A stretch of DNA of 12,316 nt from Propionivibrio sp. (GTDB taxonomy: Bacteria; Pseudomonadota; Gammaproteobacteria; Burkholderiales; Rhodocyclaceae), in assembly GCA_017990155.1 (NCBI GenBank), contig JAGNOM010000055.1, positions 1 to 12,316 of the forward strand, written 5' to 3'. A program made the translations under genes and the position numbers. The stretch's first letter is position 1, and every line of letters begins with the position of its first letter. Of the stretch, positions 7,108 to 12,316 are shown piece by piece. The notes under the pieces were generated by a model that was given only the letters and a program-made list of their open reading frames with translations, did not search any database and was not told where the DNA came from.

Positions 7108-7230
7108 CGGTTCGGAACGGTGCTCAAGCGTGATTTCTACATGATTCCTACGTGGTTTCGGACTGTTTTCCGCTGCTGAATTCAGACATCATTCCTGCCC
7201 CAAACTCTAGCCCGCGAACTTGCAACCATC
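7108..7230. promoter_or_regulatory. algZ-argH divergent control region
   Basis: This 123-base gap must carry promoters for both directions. It holds two near-identical 10-base direct repeats, TGATTTCTAC at 7131-7140 and TGATTCCTAC at 7142-7151, offset by 11 bases (about one helical turn). On the minus strand ACCGTTC at 7115-7121 matches the first seven bases of the Pseudomonas AlgR box ACCGTTCGTC. The repeats may bind AlgR or another factor; this is inference. I could not assign -35/-10 boxes with confidence. Confidence 0.4.
7131..7151. repeat. Tandem 10-base direct repeats upstream of algZ
   Basis: Two copies, TGATTTCTAC and TGATTCCTAC, differ at one position and are separated by one base. 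The 11-base period puts both on the same face of the helix, which suits a dimeric or side-by-side DNA-binding protein such as a LytTR regulator. Confidence 0.5.
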
Positions 7231-8628
7231 ATGAATCAGCCGAATTCTACACAATACACCTGGGCTGGCCGTTTTTCCGAGCCGATGTCCGACCTCGTCA
7301 AGCGCTACACGGCTTCTGTCGATTTCGACAAGCGCATGTGGCGCCAGGACATTCGCGGCTCGCTCGCGCACGCGCGCATGCTCGCGAAGCAAGGGATCAT
7401 CTCGGCGGACGATCTCGCCGACATCCAGCGCGGCATGGCGCAGATCGTCACCGAGATCGAAGCCGGCACCTTCGAATGGTCGCTCGACCTCGAAGACGTC
7501 CATCTGAACATCGAGAAGTACCTGACCTCGCTCGTCGGCGATGCCGGAAAGCGCCTGCACACCGGCCGTTCGCGCAACGACCAGGTGGCCACCGATATCC
7601 GCCTCTACCTGCGCGATTCGATCGACGACATCCTCGTCCTGCTCGGACAGTTCCAGAAGAATCTGCTCGACCTCGCCGAGCGCGAAGCCGCGACGCCGAT
7701 GCCCGGCTTTACGCATCTGCAAGTCGCGCAGCCGATCACTTTCGGCCACCACCTGCTGGCCTGGTTCGAGATGACGCGCCGCGATGCGGAGCGCTTCGCC
7801 GACGTTCGCAAGCGCACCAACCGCCTGCCGCTCGGCGCCGCCGCGCTGGCCGGCACGACCTACCCGATCGACCGCGAATTTGTCGCCGCCGAACTCGGCT
7901 TCGAGGGCGTCTGCGAGAACTCTCTCGATGCGGTGTCCGACCGCGACTTTGCCATCGAATTCTGTGCCGCCGCCGCGCTGCTGATGATGCACTTTTCGCG
8001 CATGTCGGAAGAACTGGTGCTGTGGATGAACCCACGCTTCGGCTTCGTCAAGATCGCCGACCGCTTCTGCACCGGCAGCTCGATCATGCCGCAGAAAAAG
8101 AATCCCGACGTTCCCGAACTCGCGCGCGGCAAGACCGGGCGCGTCTACGGCCACCTGACCTCGCTGCTGACGCTGATGAAGGGCCAGCCGCTCGCTTACA
8201 ACAAGGACAATCAGGAAGACAAGGAGCCGCTGTTCGACGCCGTCGATACCGTGACCGACACGCTGCGCATCTACGCCGAAATGATCTCCGGCATCACCGC
8301 GCGCCCCGACAACATGCGCGACGCGCTGCGCCAGGGTTTCGCCACGGCGACCGACCTCGCCGACTACCTGACGCGCAAGGGCCTGCCCTTCCGCGACGCG
8401 CATGAAGCCGTCGGACTGGCCGTACGCCGCGCCGAAGAACTCGGTGTCGATCTGCCGCAAGTGTCGCTGGCCGAACTGCAGACCTTCTCGCCGCTGATCG
8501 CCGAAGACATCTTTGCCGTCTTGACCGTCGAAGGTTCGCTCGCCTCGCGCAACCACATCGGCGGCACCGCGCCGGATCAGGTACGCGCTGCGATTGAACG
8601 CGCTCGCGGCCGGTTATCGGGAGGCTGA
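7231..8628 (+). CDS. argH: Argininosuccinate lyase
   Basis: ArgH splits argininosuccinate into arginine and fumarate, the last step of arginine synthesis; it is a cytoplasmic homotetramer. The 465-residue length is typical. Motifs include WAGRFSEPMS at 11-20, TGRSRNDQVATD at 111-122, GFTHLQVAQPITFGHHLLAW at 159-178 with the conserved His161, and the fumarase/lyase superfamily signature GSSIMPQKKNPD at 282-293 with the catalytic Ser in the mobile loop. The ATG at 7231 gives the full N-terminus, although only a weak ribosome site is visible. The gene is divergent from algZ and followed after 24 bases by a protein kinase gene, which may be cotranscribed. Confidence 0.97.
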   Translation: MNQPNSTQYTWAGRFSEPMSDLVKRYTASVDFDKRMWRQDIRGSLAHARMLAKQGIISADDLADIQRGMAQIVTEIEAGTFEWSLDLEDVHLNIEKYLTSLVGDAGKRLHTGRSRNDQVATDIRLYLRDSIDDILVLLGQFQKNLLDLAEREAATPMPGFTHLQVAQPITFGHHLLAWFEMTRRDAERFADVRKRTNRLPLGAAALAGTTYPIDREFVAAELGFEGVCENSLDAVSDRDFAIEFCAAAALLMMHFSRMSEELVLWMNPRFGFVKIADRFCTGSSIMPQKKNPDVPELARGKTGRVYGHLTSLLTLMKGQPLAYNKDNQEDKEPLFDAVDTVTDTLRIYAEMISGITARPDNMRDALRQGFATATDLADYLTRKGLPFRDAHEAVGLAVRRAEELGVDLPQVSLAELQTFSPLIAEDIFAVLTVEGSLASRNHIGGTAPDQVRAAIERARGRLSGG

Positions 8629-8652
8629 GCGCGCAAACGCCCGGTTCCAGTC

Positions 8653-9939
8653 ATGGACAAAATCGGAAAGTACGACCTGGTCCGCGTCATCGGACGCGGC
8701 GCGACCGCAACGGTCTACCTGGGCAAGGACCCATTCGCCCAGCGTGACGTCGCAATCAAGGTCGCTTTCCCGGACATCCTCAAGAGCCCCGAGCGCGGCA
8801 AGCTCTACACGCACCTTTTCCTTAACGAAGCCTCGCTCGTCGGCAAACTGGCGCACCCGCACATCGTCCAGATCTACGATGCCGTCGTCGCCGAGGATCT
8901 CTGCTATATCGTCATGGAGTACGTTCAGGGCGGCACGCTTGAGACCTGCTGCACGCCCGGCACGCTGCTACCGATCGAGCGCGTCGTCGAAATCATCTTC
9001 AAGTGCACGCGCGCGCTTGATTTCGCCAACCGCATCGGCATCACGCACCGCGACATCAAGCCGGCTAACATCCTCTTTTCCGGCGACGACCCGGCCACCG
9101 GCGAGATCAAGATTTCCGACTTCGGCGCGGCCATCGTCGATGCGCCGGAGCGCACGCAGGTGTCAGGCATCGGTTCGCCGGCCTACATGTCGCCGCAACA
9201 GGTGCGCGAACTCTCGCTCGACCACCAGACCGACATCTATTCGCTCGGCGTCGTGATGTACCAACTGCTCACCGGTCACCTACCGTTCCAGGCCAGCAGC
9301 AACTACAACATCATCTACCAGATCATCAACAGCGAGCCGACGCGGCCATCGCAGTTGCGCAAGGAGATCCCGCCCGTGCTCGACACCATCGTCGCGCGCG
9401 CCATGGCCAAGGACACCAAGGCGCGCTACCCGACCTGGGCGGCGTTCGCGCATGATCTGGCGCAAGCCTTCCGGCAGAAGCAATTGAACGTGCCGCAGCG
9501 CGATTTTGCCGAGTCCGAGAAGTTCGACACCTTGCGCGAACTCCCCTTCTTCGCTGACTTCAGCGATGTCGAAATCTGGGAGGTATTGCGCTTTTCGCAC
9601 TGGAGCACCATCCCTCCGGAAGCCGCGGTCATGCGTGACGGTGATCGTGGCGATTTCTTCTGTTTCCTCGCCGAGGGCGAACTCAAGGTGATCAAGGGCG
9701 GACGCATTCTGAACCTGCTGACGACCGGCGACTGTTTCGGCGAGATGGCGGTCATCAGCAAGGGTACGCAGACTCGCGGCGCCGACATCATCGCCCTGAC
9801 CGAGTCGAAGATCGTCACCGTCAAGGGTGACGCGCTGCGCAAGGCATCCGAAACGTGCCGGATGCATTTCTATCAGTCTTTCCTTGAAGTCCTTGCCGGC
9901 CGGCTGGCGCTAGCCAACGCACGGCTGGCCGCGTTCTGA
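8653..9939 (+). CDS. Ser/Thr protein kinase fused to a cyclic-nucleotide-binding domain
   Basis: A 428-residue soluble protein with two parts. Residues 1-270 are a Hanks-type kinase: glycine loop GRGATATV (14-21), Lys36 in VAIK, Glu59, catalytic loop HRDIKPAN (132-139) with Asp134 and Asn139, DFG (156-158), an activation segment ending SPAYMSPQQ in which the usual Glu of APE/PE is Gln182, Asp194 in DIYSLGV, and Arg258. Residues about 296-415 form a CNB domain with GDFFCFLAEGELKVI and a phosphate-binding cassette FGEMAVISKGTQTRGAD that keeps Glu364 and Arg375. There is no transmembrane helix, so unlike PknB-type receptors it should sense an intracellular ligand, perhaps cAMP or cGMP or another nucleotide. 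The catalytic residues suggest an active enzyme. It lies 24 bases after argH; no Shine-Dalgarno is next to the ATG, so coupling to argH is possible. Substrates are unknown. Confidence 0.93.
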   Translation: MDKIGKYDLVRVIGRGATATVYLGKDPFAQRDVAIKVAFPDILKSPERGKLYTHLFLNEASLVGKLAHPHIVQIYDAVVAEDLCYIVMEYVQGGTLETCCTPGTLLPIERVVEIIFKCTRALDFANRIGITHRDIKPANILFSGDDPATGEIKISDFGAAIVDAPERTQVSGIGSPAYMSPQQVRELSLDHQTDIYSLGVVMYQLLTGHLPFQASSNYNIIYQIINSEPTRPSQLRKEIPPVLDTIVARAMAKDTKARYPTWAAFAHDLAQAFRQKQLNVPQRDFAESEKFDTLRELPFFADFSDVEIWEVLRFSHWSTIPPEAAVMRDGDRGDFFCFLAEGELKVIKGGRILNLLTTGDCFGEMAVISKGTQTRGADIIALTESKIVTVKGDALRKASETCRMHFYQSFLEVLAGRLALANARLAAF

Positions 9940-9944
9940 GACGA

Positions 9945-10475
9945 TCAGTGTCCGCAGGTCTGCGCGCTCAGGCCAAACCCGCGTAGTTCGGGCCGCTGAT
10001 AAGTCGTACGTACGACGCCCGACATGCCGTCGAATAGCACGTCGAAACGCGCCACCTGCCCCCAGTCGTCACAGAAGCGCCATTCCCAGACCAGCTCGTC
10101 GCGCCGTTCAAAATACATGGTCCATTGCGGCTGCGATGGACCCAGCAGCCTCAAAATTGCTGCCTGATCGCTCTTGCCGGGTTCGATACGGGCAAAGTGC
10201 TTGGTGCCGAGGACGCCCTCGATGCGCTCCAACCGGCCTTGCGCATCGATAAAGGCCATGAAGGTCTGCAAGCCCTCGGGCCCGCGCGGATAGGCGAGTT
10301 GCGTCCGGCCATCGGGATCCTTCCAGTGCAGGGCCGGTGGGCCCATTAGCGCGACCACCTCATCCACACTGGAAACGCCCGGCTGCAGACCACGCCCGTC
10401 GTAGCTGGCGCACCCCGCGACGAGAGCGCCGCCCATTGCCAGGACGAGCGACGACACTGAAAATGAATAACACAT
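9945..10475 (-). CDS. Lipoprotein, possible SmpA/OmlA(BamE)-like
   Basis: A 176-residue protein with a lipoprotein signal: short n-region, hydrophobic core to about residue 20, and lipobox LVAGC with lipidated Cys22. Ala23-Ser24 after the Cys favours outer-membrane sorting. The mature part shows two similar segments, PGVSSVDEVVALMGPP at 32-47 and PGKSDQAAILRLLGPS at 99-114, each followed by an aromatic/Tyr-rich strand region. Each resembles the Gly-x(6-8)-Val-x3-hydrophobic-Gly-x-Pro motif of SmpA/OmlA-like proteins, so a duplicated BamE-like fold is possible. Cys135 and Cys174 could form a disulfide. AGGAGG lies four bases before the ATG. It is convergent with the kinase gene, with only 5 bases between their stops, and divergent from the hydrolase. 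Its function is unknown. Confidence 0.82.
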   Translation of the reverse strand: MCYSFSVSSLVLAMGGALVAGCASYDGRGLQPGVSSVDEVVALMGPPALHWKDPDGRTQLAYPRGPEGLQTFMAFIDAQGRLERIEGVLGTKHFARIEPGKSDQAAILRLLGPSQPQWTMYFERRDELVWEWRFCDDWGQVARFDVLFDGMSGVVRTTYQRPELRGFGLSAQTCGH

Positions 10476-10479
10476 GTAA

Positions 10480-10485
10480 CCTCCT
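10480..10485 (-). promoter_or_regulatory. Ribosome binding site of the lipoprotein gene
   Basis: A perfect AGGAGG on the minus strand, four bases before the ATG at 10475. It confirms the start that gives a proper lipoprotein signal. Confidence 0.75.
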
Positions 10486-10590
10486 GTGGGTCCGGCCGGT
10501 CTTGCATTTTATTCCCCAGGCTACAGGAATGGCACGCCCGGTGCTAAAGTCAGACAGTTGCGCAACAGGCAAAGAGTCCTATTGCGACTG

Positions 10591-10596
10591 GGGAGG
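10591..10596 (+). promoter_or_regulatory. Ribosome binding site fixing the hydrolase start
   Basis: GGGAGG, four bases before the ATG at 10601. This decides between that start and several in-frame upstream codons that have no such site. Confidence 0.7.
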
Positions 10597-10600
10597 CAAC

Positions 10601-11635
10601 ATGAAGTCGAGGAAACACCTGAATTCCGGACCAAGCGGAAAAAGTGCGGCCCCGCGCTTGCCGATCCCGCCCCGTTCCGTTCTAGCGCCGCTGGTCGGCG
10701 TGGTGACGCTGGCGGCGCTCTCGGTGGTCGCGTTCAATGCGGCGATCCGCGCCTGGATCCGCGTCCCGAAGATCGACATGAACGCCGATCCGGCGACCTA
10801 CGGGCTGCCGTTTACCAACGTTCTGATTCCCACGGCGAACAAGAAGAACATTCACGGCTGGTTCATCCCCGCACGTGGCTGCCGGGGCGACCAGACCGCG
10901 CCGACGTTGATCGTAATGCACGGATGGGGCGCCAACAGCGAGATGATGCTGCCGCTTGCCGACCCGTTCTATCACGCCGGTTACGCGCTGCTCATCGTCA
11001 ATGCCCGCAACCACGGCGCGAGCGAACGCGACTCGACGTCCTCGGCCCCCCATTTTGCAGAGGATCTGGAAAGTGCGCTGGACTGGCTGCTGCTGCAGCC
11101 CAACGTCGACCGCCAGCGGATCGGCCTGATCGGACATTCGAACGGCGCTGCAGCCTCCTTGCTCGTCGCCTCGCGGCGAAAGGAGATCGCGGCGGTGGTA
11201 AGCCTCGCGGCGTTCGCGCATCCGGGACGCATCATGCGCCGCTACCTGGCGTCGAAGTCGGTGCCCTTCGTTCCGTTTGGCTGGTACGCGCTGAGCTACA
11301 TCCAGCGCATCACCGGCCACCGTTTCGAGGACATCGCGCCGCAGAACAGCATCGGCGACATCGCCTGCCCGGTGATGATCGCCCATGGACTCGATGACCC
11401 GACTGTGCCGGTAGAGGACGCGCACCGCCTGCATGCAGAATCACGCCAGGAGACGACGCGCCTGCTGCTGGTGGAAGGAACCCATGAGGACTATGAGGGA
11501 TTGAAACATCGCGTCAACGAGGTGCTCGATTTTGTCGCCGACGCGATGGGTTTACAGCAGATTCCGAACGAAGCCGGCGAAACTCAGTCGGGAGCGGCAA
11601 TGCCTTCGAGCAGCGTTTTGAGTTCGCCGCTCTGA
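10601..11635 (+). CDS. Membrane-anchored alpha/beta hydrolase
   Basis: A 344-residue protein. Basic residues at 3-25 precede one hydrophobic helix at about 27-47, so it is probably anchored in the inner membrane by its N-terminus. The hydrolase domain has the oxyanion-loop motif HGWG at 107-110, NARNHGAS at 134-141, nucleophile Ser180 in IGHSNGAAAS, acid Asp265 (or Asp266) in HGLDDPTVPV and His295 in EGTHEDY, a complete triad. The family spans esterases, thioesterases and peptidases, and the substrate cannot be told. The ATG at 10601 is chosen because GGGAGG lies four bases before it; an open frame running back to 10337 overlaps the divergent lipoprotein gene and is not believed. The last 17 residues, low-complexity and Ser-rich, are encoded over the convergent grxD 3' end. 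Confidence 0.88.
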   Translation: MKSRKHLNSGPSGKSAAPRLPIPPRSVLAPLVGVVTLAALSVVAFNAAIRAWIRVPKIDMNADPATYGLPFTNVLIPTANKKNIHGWFIPARGCRGDQTAPTLIVMHGWGANSEMMLPLADPFYHAGYALLIVNARNHGASERDSTSSAPHFAEDLESALDWLLLQPNVDRQRIGLIGHSNGAAASLLVASRRKEIAAVVSLAAFAHPGRIMRRYLASKSVPFVPFGWYALSYIQRITGHRFEDIAPQNSIGDIACPVMIAHGLDDPTVPVEDAHRLHAESRQETTRLLLVEGTHEDYEGLKHRVNEVLDFVADAMGLQQIPNEAGETQSGAAMPSSSVLSSPL

Positions 11636-11907
11636 TACATCTCGCGCATGATGTCGGCGCCGCCGACGAACTCGCCGCGCACGTACAGCTGCGGAATCGT
11701 CGGCCAGCTTGAAAACACCTTAATGCCATCGCGAATCGCCGGCTCTTCCAGCACGTTGACGCTGAAGAAAAGCGGCAGGTTGCAGGCTTGAAGAATCTGC
11801 ACCGCCGTGGCCGAAAAACCGCACATCGGCGCCCGCGGCGTGCCTTTCATGTAGAGCACCACCGGGTTGGTCGTTACCTGTTCCTTGATCAGATCCTGCA
11901 CATCCAT
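11584..11907 (-). CDS. grxD: Monothiol glutaredoxin (Grx4/GrxD type)
   Basis: A 107-residue single-domain CGFS glutaredoxin. Motifs are Lys21 in YMKGTP, the active site CGFS at 29-32 (in PRAPMCGFSATAV), WPTIPQLYVRGEFVGG at 68-83 with the glutathione-binding TIP and GG elements, and a C-terminal helix with GELKTLL. Proteins of this type bind a [2Fe-2S] cluster with glutathione and hand it on in iron-sulfur assembly and iron sensing; they are poor disulfide reductases. The ATG at 11907 is chosen because GAGG lies six bases before it (11914-11917) and the length matches E. coli GrxD; in-frame codons upstream would add about 39 unrelated residues. Its 3' end overlaps the convergent hydrolase gene by 52 bases. 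prmC lies upstream on the same strand, an arrangement often seen in Betaproteobacteria. Confidence 0.95.
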   Translation of the reverse strand: MDVQDLIKEQVTTNPVVLYMKGTPRAPMCGFSATAVQILQACNLPLFFSVNVLEEPAIRDGIKVFSSWPTIPQLYVRGEFVGGADIMREMYQSGELKTLLEGIAAPD

Positions 11908-12009
11908 TGCATACCTCATTAAGTTAGTAGTGTTATCAAAAACTCTGTCCGACTGACTGTCATCACGACAACTGACCCAAGGCAACTGCATTACTACCGC
12001 GCTTATCAA

Positions 12010-12050
12010 CTCCTCCCCCGTCAAGGGGAAGGCCGGGAGGGGGATGGGGT
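12010..12050 (+). repeat. REP-like palindromic element, left copy
   Basis: A G/C-rich element with the core CCCCGTCAAGGGGA (12016-12029), itself nearly palindromic, followed by a G-rich arm ending GGGGATGGGG. It is repeated in inverted orientation at 12088-12127. Elements of this kind are dispersed intergenic repeats in many Proteobacteria. Confidence 0.75.
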
Positions 12051-12087
12051 TTTCTGGTTGATTTCGTCAATCAAACCGCCATTTTCG

Positions 12088-12127
12088 ACCCATCCCCACC
12101 CCAACCCTCCCCTTGACGGGGAGGGAG
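12088..12127 (-). repeat. REP-like palindromic element, right copy (inverted)
   Basis: Read on the minus strand this is almost the same as the left copy: the 14-base core at 12108-12121 is identical and the GGGGATGGG arm (12089-12097) matches. The two copies face each other across about 37 bases, so the transcript can fold into a large hairpin. The loop holds a smaller imperfect inverted repeat (12056-12063 with 12069-12077). It lies between the prmC stop and grxD and may stop transcription or protect the mRNA end. Confidence 0.75.
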
Positions 12128-12134
12128 CGAACAC

Positions 12135-12316
12135 TCATGCGATTGCCTCGGTCAACTGACCACCGCTCACGCGCTCAATCCCGGCGCTGTCGCGCCACGA
12201 TGCCACTTCCGAAAATCCAGCCGCCGCAAGCAGGTCGCGAACTTTGACCGCCTGATCGTATCCATGTTCCATCAGCAGCCAGCCGCCGGGCGACAAATGC
12301 GCCGGAGCGCCATCGA
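12135..12316 (-). CDS. prmC: PrmC, release-factor glutamine methyltransferase, C-terminal fragment
   Basis: The last 59 codons of a gene that continues beyond the right edge. The visible end, with SPGGWLLMEHGYDQ, VRDLLAAAGFSEV and SWRDSAGIERVSGG, matches the C-terminus of PrmC (HemK), where GGWLLxEHGYDQ is the strand and turn after the catalytic NPPY region and RDxAGxxRVxxG closes the domain. PrmC methylates the Gln of the GGQ motif in RF1 and RF2 using SAM, in the cytoplasm. The catalytic NPPY motif lies outside the window. It precedes grxD on the same strand, separated by the REP pair and about 227 bases in all. Stop codon TGA at 12135-12137. Confidence 0.9.
   Translation of the reverse strand, partial: DGAPAHLSPGGWLLMEHGYDQAVKVRDLLAAAGFSEVASWRDSAGIERVSGGQLTEAIA

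Noticed and set aside
7207..8556. Long open frame (449 codons) antisense to argH, and a 417-codon frame at 7152-8405
   Set aside because: Both lie over argH, which has full family motifs. High-GC codon bias leaves the other frames open; their products are Arg/Gly/Ala-rich with no recognisable domains.
10337..10600. N-terminal extension of the hydrolase by 88 codons
   Set aside because: It would run antisense through the lipoprotein signal region and past a good ribosome site at 10591-10596.
10486..11434. Alternative frames over the hydrolase gene on both strands
   Set aside because: The hydrolase frame has a complete catalytic triad and a good ribosome site; the others are low-complexity Arg-rich readings.
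12010..12127. CRISPR array or classical rho-independent terminator
   Set aside because: There are only two copies, in inverted orientation, and no T-tract follows; a REP-type pair fits better.

Overview
The window reads as a chromosomal segment of a GC-rich Betaproteobacterium, most likely of the Rhodocyclales (Dechloromonas, Propionivibrio or Accumulibacter type). This is inference from protein style and gene order; no search was run. Thirteen protein-coding genes are supported, two of them cut by the window edges. I see no tRNA, rRNA, CRISPR array or transposase.

Left end (1-1472): a sugar-uptake control module. The start of a secreted protein, probably the solute-binding subunit of a carbohydrate ABC transporter, runs off the left edge. 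It is divergent from a LacI-family repressor. The 315-base gap between them holds two LacI-type operator sequences and a further perfect inverted repeat.

Centre (1481-7107, minus strand): algZ-algR-hemC-hemD-hemX-hemY. A LytTR-type two-component pair (4-base overlap) precedes hemC by 137 bases. HemC makes hydroxymethylbilane from porphobilinogen and HemD cyclises it to uroporphyrinogen III. HemX and HemY are membrane proteins that accompany them. hemC/hemD overlap by 4 bases, hemD/hemX by 8, and hemX/hemY are 13 apart, so this is probably one transcript. HemY is only about 279 residues and lacks its C-terminal third. It stops 8 bases from the end of the LacI gene, which suggests that the sugar module was joined here by a rearrangement that cut hemY.

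Right of centre (7231-9939, plus strand): argH, divergent from algZ as in Pseudomonas, followed after 24 bases by a Ser/Thr protein kinase fused to a cyclic-nucleotide-binding domain. This fusion is the most unusual protein in the window.

Right end (9945-12316): a small lipoprotein with an apparent internal duplication, a membrane-anchored alpha/beta hydrolase divergent from it, the monothiol glutaredoxin grxD (its 3' end overlaps the hydrolase by 52 bases), an inverted pair of REP-like palindromic elements, and the C-terminal end of prmC (release-factor glutamine methyltransferase).

Most of the window is conserved housekeeping. The parts that stand out are the hemY/LacI junction, the kinase-CNB fusion, the operator-rich left intergenic region and the REP pair.
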